Assembly: GCF_001015195.1 (NCBI RefSeq)
Contig: NZ_LDES01000046.1
Location: 1-64,000 of the forward strand
Length of the DNA: 64,000 bases
Direction of reading: 5' to 3'
From: Sphingomonas sp. Y57
GTDB lineage: Bacteria > Pseudomonadota > Alphaproteobacteria > Sphingomonadales > Sphingomonadaceae
Shown: piece by piece, positions 41,814 through 50,579 of the stretch
Position numbering within the stretch: position 1 is the stretch's first letter
How the letters are laid out: each line of letters opens with the position of its first letter
The notes under the pieces: generated by a model
Told to the model about the DNA's origin: nothing
The model's database searches: none
The model's input: the letters and a program-made list of their open reading frames with translations, nothing else
Program-made: the position numbers and the translations under genes

Positions 41814-42428
41814 ATGGCCGAGCGCCTGTCTATCTTTCCCCTGGCGGGCGCACTGCTGTTTCCGCGCGGCCACCTGCCGCTGCATATCTTCGAGCCGCGC
41901 TACCGTGCCCTCGTCACCGATGCGCTGGCGCGTGATCGCCGCGTCTCGATGATCCAGCCGCGCGACGACCGCCGGCCGCCGACGCTGTTCGACATCGGCT
42001 GTGTCGGCCATATCCGCGAGGTCGAGCGGCTGGACGACGGTCGGTTCAACATCGTCCTCGAAGGCCTCACCCGCTTCCGCCTGCTGCGCGAACTCGACGT
42101 AGCGACACCGTTCCGGCAGATCGAAGCCGATCTGGATGCATTCGACGACGCCGTGGCGCCCGACGCGCTGCCCAGCATCGTCCGCGCCGAGATCGAACGC
42201 GAGGCGCGCCGCTTCGCCGACAGCCGCGGCGTCGCGGTGGACTGGACCGGGGTCAGCCGGCTCGACGACGAGACGCTGGTCAACGCCATCTCGGCGATCG
42301 CGCCCTTCGACACCGCCGCCAAGCAGGCGCTGCTCGAAGCCCGGACGCTGGCCGACCGCGCCGACCTGCTCGCCCAGTTCCTTGGCTTCTTCCGGCGCGG
42401 CGACGACGAGCCGGCGACGCTGCAATGA
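41814..42428 (+). CDS. Lon N-terminal-domain (LonN-like) protein
   Basis: 204-residue stand-alone Lon substrate-binding domain. It begins [20 protein letters not shown] and continues [20 protein letters not shown], then [20 protein letters not shown]. It lacks the ATPase and protease parts of Lon. Such proteins are usual near ybbN in alphaproteobacteria and probably recognise unfolded substrates. The start is 11 bases after ybbN and the stop overlaps the next gene by 4 bases. Confidence 0.88.
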   Translation: MAERLSIFPLAGALLFPRGHLPLHIFEPRYRALVTDALARDRRVSMIQPRDDRRPPTLFDIGCVGHIREVERLDDGRFNIVLEGLTRFRLLRELDVATPFRQIEADLDAFDDAVAPDALPSIVRAEIEREARRFADSRGVAVDWTGVSRLDDETLVNAISAIAPFDTAAKQALLEARTLADRADLLAQFLGFFRRGDDEPATLQ

Positions 42429-42610
42429 CGGCCGGGCCAGGCCTCGACCCCGATCTGCTCGCGATCCTGGTCTGCCCGGTGACGCGCACGCCGCTGCGTT
42501 ATGATGAGGCGGCCGGGGAGCTGGTCTCGGAGGCCGCCGGCCTCGCCTACCCGATCCACGACGGCGTTCCGGTCATGCTGGTCGAGGAAGCGCGGCGGCT
42601 GGAGATATAG
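42425..42610 (+). CDS. Trm112 family protein
   Basis: 61-residue Trm112-like protein: [20 protein letters not shown], then [20 protein letters not shown]. In other organisms Trm112 proteins activate methyltransferases. This version keeps CPVTRTPL but not the second zinc cysteine. It overlaps the Lon-N gene by 4 bases (ATGA), suggesting coupled translation. Confidence 0.88.
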   Translation: MTAGPGLDPDLLAILVCPVTRTPLRYDEAAGELVSEAAGLAYPIHDGVPVMLVEEARRLEI

Positions 42611-42611
42611 A

Positions 42612-42708
42612 CGTCATTCCGGCGAAAGCCGGAATCTCCCTGCCTTTGACGTCCGAACATGGCGAGCCCGGCAAGAAAAGGGAGATCCCGGCCTTCGCCG
42701 GGATGACG
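42612..42708. repeat. Inverted pair of palindromic REP-like units, 1
   Basis: ATTCCGGC-GAAA-GCCGGAAT (42616-42635) and ATCCCGGC-CTTC-GCCGGGAT (42685-42704), each flanked by CGTC and CTCCC, are inverted copies of each other about 50 bases apart. The arrangement resembles a REPIN. It lies between the Trm112 gene and the convergent hydroxylase gene. Confidence 0.75.
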
Positions 42709-42747
42709 GTCTTGGATTTGACGATCGCGATTTCGCAGAGACGACGC

Positions 42748-43968
42748 TTAGATCGCCATGCCCTGCAACAGCCTCGGCAATTTCCCCGTCTCGCCGCGCG
42801 CCTCGGCCATGAAGCGGCCTTTGAGCGGGCCGAGCCGCTGGACCGCGCCGAGGCCGATGCGGCGCACGGTGCGGGCGGTACGGCCGGGGATGCCGAACAG
42901 GCGTGTCAGGCCATCCGTTGAGGCGGCGACCATGAAGCTGTCGAGGCTCCGCCAGCGCTGATAGCGATCAAGAAGCTGCGCATCGCCCGGATCGAGGCCG
43001 AGGCGCATGCCTTCGACCAGCACCTCGGTCAACGCAGCGACATCGCGATAGCCAAGATTGACGCCCTGGCCCGCGATCGGATGGATGCCATGCGCGGCGT
43101 CCCCAACCAGGGCTAGGCGCGTGTCGGTGATCCGCGCCGCGTGGTGGAAGCCGAGCGGATAGGAGGAGCGCGGCGAGATCAGCGACACCGCCCCGAGCAT
43201 CCCGCCCATCCGCTTCTCGGCCTCCGCCTGATAGGCGCGGTCGGGCAAGCCCAGCATCGCCGGGGCATGCTTCTCGTCGACCGTCCAGACCAATGCCGAG
43301 CGGTGCCGGCCCTCGGCGTCGTCGACCAGCGGCAGGATCGCGAAGGGGCCTGCGGTGTAGAATATCTCATAGGCGACGTTGCCGTGTGGCTTCTCATGCG
43401 CGATCGACGCGATCATCGCGACATGGTCGTAGCTCCACCGGGCGCAGGTGATCCCAGCGGCCTCGCGGGTCGGCGACTGGCGGCCCTCGGCACCGATAAG
43501 CAGCGATCCCTCGACGATCCGCCCGTCGGCCAGCGTGACGCGCACCCCGTCGAGATCGCGGCGGACGTCGACCGGCCGGGCGGGTCGCAGCAGCGTCAGT
43601 CCGTCGGCCGCGCGCGCCGTCGTGTCGAGCGCGATGCGCAGGTCGCGATTCTCGAACATATGGCCAAGTGCGCCATCGTCGGCGGACGGCTCGAACATCA
43701 GGCTTTCGGGACTGAGGCCGTCCTGAACCCGGATCGCGTCAATCGGGCATCCCCGGCCTTCGAGATGCGCGCCGACGCCGATCGCATCGAGCATCCGCCA
43801 CGGCGCGCTCGCCACCGCCGAGGCGCGGCCGTCGAATCCGCTCGCCAGCACCTTGTCGGGGTCGGCGGGATCGATCACCGCCGCCCTGATGCCGTGCCGC
43901 GCGAGTGCGATGCCAAGGGTGAGCCCGACCAGGCCCCCGCCCAGAATGATGACGTCCTGCCGTTCCAT
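42748..43968 (-). CDS. UbiH/UbiF/COQ6-family FAD hydroxylase
   Basis: 406-residue flavoprotein monooxygenase. The FAD-binding Rossmann motif is at the start (VIILGGGLVGLTLGIALARH), DG-type sequence lies near ADGRIVEGSLLIGAEGRQS, and the third FAD motif is ALVGDAAHGIHPIAGQGVNL. The family hydroxylates the ubiquinone ring; which position cannot be told. The start is the ATG at 43968; the frame is open further upstream but loses family character. Confidence 0.9.
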   Translation of the reverse strand: MERQDVIILGGGLVGLTLGIALARHGIRAAVIDPADPDKVLASGFDGRASAVASAPWRMLDAIGVGAHLEGRGCPIDAIRVQDGLSPESLMFEPSADDGALGHMFENRDLRIALDTTARAADGLTLLRPARPVDVRRDLDGVRVTLADGRIVEGSLLIGAEGRQSPTREAAGITCARWSYDHVAMIASIAHEKPHGNVAYEIFYTAGPFAILPLVDDAEGRHRSALVWTVDEKHAPAMLGLPDRAYQAEAEKRMGGMLGAVSLISPRSSYPLGFHHAARITDTRLALVGDAAHGIHPIAGQGVNLGYRDVAALTEVLVEGMRLGLDPGDAQLLDRYQRWRSLDSFMVAASTDGLTRLFGIPGRTARTVRRIGLGAVQRLGPLKGRFMAEARGETGKLPRLLQGMAI

Positions 43969-44022
43969 GGAAACCGCTTTAGGGCGTCGGCGGCGCACAT
44001 GCCACCACCTAACCGCAAGCGG

Positions 44023-44108
44023 CACCCCGGCGGAGGCTGGGGTCTCGGGAGGCTGGGACGGATGGGAGGTCGCGCGACCCTTCTGAGACCCCGGCCTCCG
44101 CCGGGGTG
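44023..44108. repeat. Inverted pair of palindromic REP-like units, 2
   Basis: CACCCCGGCGGAGGCTGGGG (44023-44042, followed by TCTC) and the unit at 44085-44108 are reverse complements with one mismatch, separated by 38 bases. They lie in the divergent region between the hydroxylase gene and ftsK. It is the same class of element as at 42612-42708 but with a different arm sequence. Confidence 0.7.
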
Positions 44109-44184
44109 ACGGCTTTGGGGGCGATGAGACGGGCCGATCGGGCCGTCGCTTGACCGCGACTCCGCGCTATGGGATTCTTGGAGC

Positions 44185-46581
44185 ATGGCAAGTCGCAGCA
44201 TCAGGATCGCGGGGGAAGAGGTCGTATCGTCGGCCTCGGTTGGGCCGGGCGGCTGGCGGGCGTCGCTGGCCGGGCTCGGGCGCCGGGCCGGGTCGATCTG
44301 CGCCGCGCTCGCGTTGATCGGCGGGACGATCGCGCTCGGCTTCGTACTGGCCAGCTATCACGTCACCGATCCCTCGATGAACACGGCGGCCGGCGGGCCT
44401 GCGCAGAACGTCTTCGGGCCGGTCGGCGCCTGGATCGCCGATCTGGCGCTCAGCGTCTTCGGCCCGGCGATTGCCTTGGTCCTGCCGCTCGGGCTGATCT
44501 GGGGGTTGCGGCTGTGGCGTGGGCATCCGGTAGGTCGCTGGGGCCGCTCGCTCGTCATTGCATTGTGCGCGGTCGCGGTTATCGGCATCGGCCTCGGGCT
44601 GTTCCGCGGTGGATCGGTCGCCGGCCTGCCCGCCGGATTCGGCGGCAGCTTCGGTCTGGCCGGCGCCGCCCTCGCCCGGTTTGCCCTCGACCAGATCGCC
44701 GATCCCGTGCTGGCCAACGGGGCCCGCCTCGGCAGCGCGGCTTTGCTCGCCATCCTCGGCCTGTCGCTATGGGTCTGGGGTCTCGGGCTGATGGCTGACG
44801 AGCGCGACTGGCTGCTCCGGCGAGGTGCCTATGCCCGCCGCCCGTCCGAACCCTATGACGATGACGATGTGCCGTTCGATGTCGACGACATCGAGGCGAT
44901 CGACAAGGCCCCCCTGCCCGTCCGCCCGCCGCGTCACGCACCGATCGACGAGGATGAGGAACCGGCGCCCCCGCCTGTCATCGCCGATCGCAAGAAGGCC
45001 GCCGCCCCCTCGGCCAAGGCCGTCGCGCGCGAGCGGCAGAGCTCGCTGCCGCTCGGCGACACCTACAAGCTGCCCAGCCTGTCGCTACTGTCGCCGGCGC
45101 CGCCTTCCTCAGGCAAAACGATCGACAAGGCGGCGCTGGAGCGCAACGCCCGGCTGCTGGAGACGGTGCTCGACGACTTCAACGTCAAGGGCCGGATCGT
45201 CGAGATCCGCCCCGGCCCGGTCGTCACCATGTACGAACTGGAGCCCGCCGCCGGCATCAAGGCGAGCCGCGTGATCGCGCTGGCCGACGACATCGCCCGC
45301 AACATGTCGGCGATGTCGGCGCGCATCGCGGTGATCCCGGGCCGCACCGTGATCGGCATCGAGCTGCCCAACGCCAAGCGCGAGACGGTGTCGCTATCCG
45401 AACTGATCGCCAGCGACGCATTCGAGGAGCTGTCGAGCGGCCTCGCTCTGGTCCTGGGCAAGAATATCGGCGGCGACCCGGTGATCGCCGATCTCGCGCC
45501 GATGCCCCACCTGCTCGTCGCCGGCACCACCGGATCGGGCAAGTCGGTCGGCATCAACTCGATGATCCTGTCGCTGCTCTACCGGCTGACGCCCGACCAG
45601 TGCCGGATGATCATGATCGATCCGAAGATGCTCGAACTCAGCATCTACGACGACATCCCCCACCTGCTCTCCCCGGTCGTGACCGAGCCGCAAAAGGCGG
45701 TGCGCGCGCTCAAATGGGCGGTCGAACAGATGGAGGACCGCTACCGGATGATGTCGTCGGTCGGTGTGCGCGGCCTGGCCAGCTTCAACGAGCGGGTGCG
45801 CACGGCGAAAGCCAAGGGCCAGCCGCTCGGCCGCCGCGTCCAGACCGGCTACGACGCCGAGACCGGCCAGCCGATCTACGAGGAGGAGAAGCTCGAGTTC
45901 GAGCCGCTGCCGCAGATCGTCGTCATCGTCGACGAGCTTGCCGACCTGATGATGACCGCCGGCAAGGAGGTCGAGTTCCTGATCCAGCGGCTCGCGCAGA
46001 AGGCGCGTGCGGCGGGCATCCACCTGATCATGGCGACACAGCGCCCCTCGGTCGACGTCATCACCGGCGTGATCAAGGCCAACCTGCCGACCCGCATCAG
46101 TTTCCAGGTCACCAGCAAGATCGACAGCCGCACCATCCTGGGCGAGCAGGGAGCCGAGCAGCTGCTGGGCAAGGGCGACATGCTCTACATGGCCGGCGGC
46201 AAGCAGATCATCCGCGTCCACGGCCCGTTCGTGTCGGACGACGAGGTCCGGGCGGTCGCGGATCATTGGCGCGAGCAAGGCACCCCCGATTATATCCAGG
46301 CCGTGACCGAAGAGCCCGAGGACGGCGGCTTTGCGATGGAGGGCGGCCCGTCCGGTCCCGACGACCCCGAGACGCAGACCTATCGCCGCGCGATCCAGCT
46401 CGTCGTCGAGAACCGCAAGGCTTCGACCAGCTGGCTGCAACGGCAGCTCCGCATCGGCTACAATTCCGCCGCACGGCTGATCGAGCGGCTGGAGAAGGAC
46501 GGCATCGTCTCGCAACCCGACCATGTCGGCCGGCGCGAGGTGCAGGTCGATATGGCCGACCTGGGACGCTTCCTCAGCTAG
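44185..46581 (+). CDS. ftsK: FtsK DNA translocase
   Basis: 798-residue septal DNA translocase that clears chromosome termini from the closing septum. The N-terminal membrane domain has four hydrophobic segments (about residues 35-60, 85-110, 115-140 and 185-205). An acidic/Pro-rich linker follows (about 215-300). The motor domain has Walker A AGTTGSGKS with K453 and Walker B VVIVDELADLMM. The C-terminal gamma winged helix (YNSAARLIERLEKDGIV) reads KOPS sites. It is a complete gene of normal size. Confidence 0.96.
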   Translation: MASRSIRIAGEEVVSSASVGPGGWRASLAGLGRRAGSICAALALIGGTIALGFVLASYHVTDPSMNTAAGGPAQNVFGPVGAWIADLALSVFGPAIALVLPLGLIWGLRLWRGHPVGRWGRSLVIALCAVAVIGIGLGLFRGGSVAGLPAGFGGSFGLAGAALARFALDQIADPVLANGARLGSAALLAILGLSLWVWGLGLMADERDWLLRRGAYARRPSEPYDDDDVPFDVDDIEAIDKAPLPVRPPRHAPIDEDEEPAPPPVIADRKKAAAPSAKAVARERQSSLPLGDTYKLPSLSLLSPAPPSSGKTIDKAALERNARLLETVLDDFNVKGRIVEIRPGPVVTMYELEPAAGIKASRVIALADDIARNMSAMSARIAVIPGRTVIGIELPNAKRETVSLSELIASDAFEELSSGLALVLGKNIGGDPVIADLAPMPHLLVAGTTGSGKSVGINSMILSLLYRLTPDQCRMIMIDPKMLELSIYDDIPHLLSPVVTEPQKAVRALKWAVEQMEDRYRMMSSVGVRGLASFNERVRTAKAKGQPLGRRVQTGYDAETGQPIYEEEKLEFEPLPQIVVIVDELADLMMTAGKEVEFLIQRLAQKARAAGIHLIMATQRPSVDVITGVIKANLPTRISFQVTSKIDSRTILGEQGAEQLLGKGDMLYMAGGKQIIRVHGPFVSDDEVRAVADHWREQGTPDYIQAVTEEPEDGGFAMEGGPSGPDDPETQTYRRAIQLVVENRKASTSWLQRQLRIGYNSAARLIERLEKDGIVSQPDHVGRREVQVDMADLGRFLS

Positions 46582-46594
46582 GACGATCCCGACC

Positions 46595-47650
46595 ATGACA
46601 TCGTGGCTCGGGCGGCTGTCCGGCTTGCTGTTGCTCACGGCCCTCGCCGGTTGCGCGCCGCCCCCGCCGATCCGCGTGCTGCCGATCCCGAAGGCACCCG
46701 CGCCGGACATCGAGGCGGCCACGACACCCGGCGAGATGCGCACCACCCTGTCGGTGCTGACCTACAATATCGAGGGCCTCGGCTGGCCGGCGCGCACGGG
46801 ACGGGCCACGCAGCTTCGCGAGATAGGCCGGCGGCTCGCCGAGCTGCGCGAGCGTGGGGAAGCTCCCGACGTCGTGATGTTCCAGGAGATGTTCAGCGGC
46901 CGGGCCAAGCGGGCGGTGGCGGCGAGCGGCTATCCTGCGATCGTCGCGGGCCCGCAGCGACTGACATTTGCAGGCCGCACCACCGACGAGCCGTTGCCGG
47001 GCAAGTCGCGCTTCCGGCGTGGCGAGCTGGGTCTGAAGCTGCTCGGCAGCGGGCTGGCTATCGCGTCACGCTATCCGCTCGACGGAGTCGAGCTCCACCC
47101 CTATGGCCTGCGCTCCTGCGCCGGGCTCGACTGCCTCGCCAACAAGGGCATCGTTCGCGCCCTGCTGCACATGCCGGGCGTGCCGGTCCCAGTCGAACTC
47201 TACGACACCCACATGAACTCGCAGGGGGCGTCGCGCGCGCCGAAGCCCCGTGCCCTTGAGGCCCACATGCGCCAGTCGCGCGAGGCGTCCGGCTTCATCG
47301 CCGGGATCAATGAACCGGCCTATCCGCTGATCTTCGGCGGCGACTTCAACATGCGCTGGTCGGAGGAGCGCTTCGCCGACTTCTCACGCTATGTCCCGCT
47401 GGAGATCGTCCACCGCTGGTGCGTCGTGCCGGACCATGGCTGCGACGTGCGGATGTCGTGGGACGGCGACGAGCCCTGGATGGACACCCAGGACCTCCAG
47501 CTTTTCCGGTCCAGCCCGACAATGGCGATCCGGCCGATCCGGGTCGAGGCGATGTTCGACGGCGGCACGCTGCCCCAATTGTCGGACCATGACGGCTTCC
47601 TCGTCACCTACGAGCTGCGCTGGCGCGCCGACGGGGGCGCGCTGCGCTGA
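46595..47650 (+). CDS. Lipoprotein with endonuclease/exonuclease/phosphatase domain
   Basis: 351-residue protein with a lipoprotein signal ending LLTALAGC (ATG at 46595; the frame is open further upstream inside ftsK). The EEP fold is complete: LTYNIEGLGW, VVMFQEMFSG (metal Glu), YDTHMNSQG, LIFGGDFNMRW and the C-terminal LSDHDGFLVTY (catalytic Asp/His). The family includes phosphodiesterases and sphingomyelinase-like enzymes. The substrate is unknown; the lipid anchor places it in the envelope. It follows ftsK by 13 bases. Confidence 0.88.
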   Translation: MTSWLGRLSGLLLLTALAGCAPPPPIRVLPIPKAPAPDIEAATTPGEMRTTLSVLTYNIEGLGWPARTGRATQLREIGRRLAELRERGEAPDVVMFQEMFSGRAKRAVAASGYPAIVAGPQRLTFAGRTTDEPLPGKSRFRRGELGLKLLGSGLAIASRYPLDGVELHPYGLRSCAGLDCLANKGIVRALLHMPGVPVPVELYDTHMNSQGASRAPKPRALEAHMRQSREASGFIAGINEPAYPLIFGGDFNMRWSEERFADFSRYVPLEIVHRWCVVPDHGCDVRMSWDGDEPWMDTQDLQLFRSSPTMAIRPIRVEAMFDGGTLPQLSDHDGFLVTYELRWRADGGALR

Positions 47651-47755
47651 ACCAGGAGCAATCTCCAGGCGGGCGGGATATCCGCCGCCCCGGAAATCGC
47701 GGAACGTCAATCGGAAGCAGCCGATCCGATGCAATCAGGTCTTTCCCGCCGCGGG

Positions 47756-48229
47756 TCAGAGAGGCGCGCCGGCGACGAGCCGGGCGTTCCAATGCGCCGG
47801 CGTCATCGCCGCCAGATATTCCGCCTGCATCGACGGCGTGAGGATCTCCATCATCTGACGACCCTCGATCCACAGTTCGACCACACCGAACATGTCGCCG
47901 CGCTTGCGATATTTGGCCGGCCAGCCTTCGCGGCGGGCGATCGCCATGACTTCGTCCATCTCCAGCGCCGTGCCAAGCGCGCCATGCGTGGCGGTGAAGC
48001 GATCGAGCCCGGTCGGCTCGCCATAGGCATCGGCATCGCCCTCTGCCTCAATCAGCACCGTTCCTGCCGGATAGACCTCGATCGAAGTGCCGTGGCCATC
48101 GTCGGCAAGTGCGATCCAGCCATCCTGCGACACGGGCGGAAAAGGCATTGCCTCCCCACCGATCAGTTCGGCGAGAACGGTGGCGACGTGGCGGGGGTCG
48201 GCGGCGGCGATCGACATATGGAACAGCAT
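47756..48229 (-). CDS. VOC-like (glyoxalase-fold) protein
   Basis: 157-residue protein starting MLFHMSIAAADPRHVATVLA, followed by GEAMPFPPVSQDGWIALADD and a C-terminal EILTPSMQAEYLAAMTPAHW. The pattern is that of a VOC-superfamily dioxygenase/glyoxalase-type protein, but the metal ligands are not certain, so the activity is not assigned. It is divergent from a TetR regulator, and the shared promoter contains a large inverted repeat. Confidence 0.68.
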   Translation of the reverse strand: MLFHMSIAAADPRHVATVLAELIGGEAMPFPPVSQDGWIALADDGHGTSIEVYPAGTVLIEAEGDADAYGEPTGLDRFTATHGALGTALEMDEVMAIARREGWPAKYRKRGDMFGVVELWIEGRQMMEILTPSMQAEYLAAMTPAHWNARLVAGAPL

Positions 48230-48263
48230 TGAGTGTCTCCCTGATCCGCCGCTCATGGAATAT

Positions 48264-48304
48264 GGCACAAATTGTGTCAATACATGTTTGACACTTTCCG
48301 TGCC
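48264..48304. promoter_or_regulatory. Inverted-repeat operator between VOC-like and TetR genes
   Basis: GGCAC-N5-GTGTCAA at 48264-48280 mirrors TTGACAC-N5-GTGCC at 48288-48304. The inner arms GTGTCAA/TTGACAC flank a 7-base spacer, and the outer arms GGCAC/GTGCC add a second layer. The site sits in the 93-base divergent promoter, as expected for a TetR autorepressor that also controls the VOC-like gene. Confidence 0.7.
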
Positions 48305-48322
48305 ACATATTAGCGGCGGTGC

Positions 48323-48934
48323 ATGACCGCAGTCTCCCCGCCTACTTCCGCGCGCGAGCGCCACAAGGAGGATGTCCGCACGCGTATTCTGGACAGCCTG
48401 ACCGCGTTGCTCAGCGAAGGCGTGGATATCAACCATGACCGCGTCGCCGAACGGACGGGCCTCGGCCGGCGCACCGTGTATCGCTATTTTCCAGACCATG
48501 AGGCGCTGATGCAGCCTCTTTGGGACCAAGTGGTCGGCCTAGCCGGCGGAGCCGCGGTCCGCTTCCCGGATAGCGAGGAAGAACTGACCTCGTCGATGCT
48601 TTCGATCTACGAGGGGTTCGATCGAATCGCCGGCCTCGCCACCGTGGTCCGGGCGACACCGCAGGGCCGCGCCGTCCGACTCGCCCAGAAGGCGCGGCGG
48701 CGAGCGGCCTATGTCTCCGCAACGGCAGACGCGGTGAAGGACCTGCCGCCGGAAGACCGGCTGCTGGCAACAGCGATGCTGCAGGTCCTGCACACGACAC
48801 CCTGGCTGGAGATGCGCGACCAATGGGACATGGACGGCGCGCAGATGGCCACTGCCTGCCGCTGGGCGGTCGAAACCCTGCTCAAGGATCTCCGCGCGCG
48901 CGGCGCCAAGCCGCTGTCCGAAGGACCAGCCTGA
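48323..48934 (+). CDS. TetR-family transcriptional regulator
   Basis: 203-residue TetR-type repressor. The N-terminal HTH is NHDRVAERTGLGRRTVYRYF followed by PDHEALMQPLW. The ligand-binding domain is helical and unremarkable. It is divergent from the VOC-like gene and probably binds the inverted repeat at 48264-48304. The inducing ligand is unknown. Confidence 0.9.
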   Translation: MTAVSPPTSARERHKEDVRTRILDSLTALLSEGVDINHDRVAERTGLGRRTVYRYFPDHEALMQPLWDQVVGLAGGAAVRFPDSEEELTSSMLSIYEGFDRIAGLATVVRATPQGRAVRLAQKARRRAAYVSATADAVKDLPPEDRLLATAMLQVLHTTPWLEMRDQWDMDGAQMATACRWAVETLLKDLRARGAKPLSEGPA

Positions 48935-48982
48935 CCGGACCGCGATTTGCCTCGGGCGGCAGAGATGCGCCATAGGGCCGCC

Positions 48983-49951
48983 ATGGAAGCACCTCCCGCC
49001 GACACCATGCCCATCTGCGTCGCCGCGCTCTATCGCTTCGCGCGCTTCACCGATGTCGAGGCGGTCCGTGCGCCGCTCGCCCGACTATGTTGCAGCCTCG
49101 GCGTGAAGGGCACGCTGCTGGTTGCGGAGGAAGGGATCAACGGCACGATCGCAGGCGACGACGCAGCGATCGCGCAGGTGGTCGACCATGTACGGACCCT
49201 GCCCGGCTGCGCCGACGTCGACGTCAAGCTGTCGCGCGCCGCGAGCCTGCCGTTCCACCGGCTGAAGGTCCGCCGCAAGCGCGAGATCGTGACGATGGGC
49301 GAGCCGGGCATCGATCCGCTCGAGGGGACCGGCCATTATGTCGCGGCTGAGGACTGGAACGCGCTGATTTCCGACCCGGCGACGATCGTGATCGACACGC
49401 GCAATGGTTATGAGGTCGCGATCGGCAGCTTCGCCCGCGCGATCGACCCGGGCACCGCCAGCTTCCGCGACTTCCCGACCTGGTTTCGGGCGGAGCGTGA
49501 ACGGCTGCTCGGCAATGGCGACCGGGAGCCCAGGGTCGCGATGTTCTGCACCGGCGGGATACGCTGCGAGAAATCGACCGCCTTCCTCAAGGCGGAAGGA
49601 GTCGAGCAGGTCTATCACCTGAAGGGCGGCATTCTCAAATATCTGGAGACCGTGCCGCCGGACGAGAGCCTGTGGCAAGGTGAATGCTTCGTCTTCGACC
49701 AGCGAGTCGCGGTCGGCCATGGCCTGGCACCCGGCACCCACTCGCTCTGCCATGGCTGCCGCATGCCGGTCGGTGCCGAGGATCGCGCCTCGCCGCTCTA
49801 TGAGGAGGGGGTCAGCTGCCCCGCCTGCGCCGCCGCGCGCAGCGACGAGCAGCGCGCGGGCTATGCGGAGCGACATCGACAGGAGGCGCTGGCCGCCGCA
49901 CGTGGGGTCGCGCATGTCGGCGCCACGATCGCACCGCGCGATGCCGGCTAG
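48983..49951 (+). CDS. trhO: TrhO, rhodanese-type tRNA uridine hydroxylase
   Basis: 322-residue protein of the TrhO/YceA family, which makes 5-hydroxyuridine at tRNA position 34. The N-terminal acylphosphatase-like part has LGVKGTLLVAEEGINGTIAG. The rhodanese domain has the cysteine loop FCTGGIRCEKS with C189 and C195. A C-terminal cysteine-rich extension (SLCHGCRMPV, then CPACAAA) may bind a metal. I start at ATG 48983; ATG 49007 is an alternative. It overlaps the next gene by 11 bases. Confidence 0.92.
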   Translation: MEAPPADTMPICVAALYRFARFTDVEAVRAPLARLCCSLGVKGTLLVAEEGINGTIAGDDAAIAQVVDHVRTLPGCADVDVKLSRAASLPFHRLKVRRKREIVTMGEPGIDPLEGTGHYVAAEDWNALISDPATIVIDTRNGYEVAIGSFARAIDPGTASFRDFPTWFRAERERLLGNGDREPRVAMFCTGGIRCEKSTAFLKAEGVEQVYHLKGGILKYLETVPPDESLWQGECFVFDQRVAVGHGLAPGTHSLCHGCRMPVGAEDRASPLYEEGVSCPACAAARSDEQRAGYAERHRQEALAAARGVAHVGATIAPRDAG

Positions 49952-50573
49952 ACCGATCCTCTCCAGCTTTCGGCGCTGCCCCTATGCGATGCGGGCGCGG
50001 CTGGCGCTGCTGGTCAGCGGCACGGTCTGCGAGCTGCGCGAGGTCAAGTTGTCGGCCAAGCCCGCGGCGCTGATCGCGGCATCGCCGAAGGCCACCGTGC
50101 CGGTGCTGCAGCTCCCCGACGGCCAGGTGATCGACCAGAGTCTCGAGATCATGCTCTGGGCGCTCGCGCAGGCCGATCCCGAGGGCTGGCTCGACCGGGC
50201 CGATATGGCGCTGATCGCCGCCAATGACGGGCCGTTCAAACATCATCTCGACCGCTACAAATATCCCGATCGCCATGGTTCCGACCGCGCCGAGCACCGG
50301 GCGGCAGGGCTGGACGTGCTAACGGTGCTGGAAGAACGTCTCGACCGGGCTTCGCATCTGGACGGGTCGGCGCGCGGCCTGACCGACGCGGCGATCTTCC
50401 CCTTCGTCCGCCAGTTCGCGGAAACCGACCGTGCCTGGTTCGACGCGCAGCCTTTGCCGCATGTTCATGACTGGCTGGCACGACAACTGGCATCGGCGCT
50501 GTTCGCGGCGGCGATGGTCCGGCCCGACCCGTGGCAGCCGGGCGATCCGCCGCTGCTGTCCCCTTCCGCCTGA
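49941..50573 (+). CDS. Glutathione S-transferase family protein
   Basis: 210-residue GST-like protein with an N-terminal thioredoxin fold, SFRRCPYAMRARLALLVSG, where C13-P-Y-A resembles the cysteine active site of omega-type or glutaredoxin-like GSTs. KATVPVLQLPDGQVIDQSLE is the glutathione-binding segment. A helical C-terminal domain follows. The start (ATG 49941) lies within the end of trhO; the longer open frame upstream is noise. Confidence 0.88.
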   Translation: MPARPILSSFRRCPYAMRARLALLVSGTVCELREVKLSAKPAALIAASPKATVPVLQLPDGQVIDQSLEIMLWALAQADPEGWLDRADMALIAANDGPFKHHLDRYKYPDRHGSDRAEHRAAGLDVLTVLEERLDRASHLDGSARGLTDAAIFPFVRQFAETDRAWFDAQPLPHVHDWLARQLASALFAAAMVRPDPWQPGDPPLLSPSA

Positions 50574-50579
50574 AGGCCG

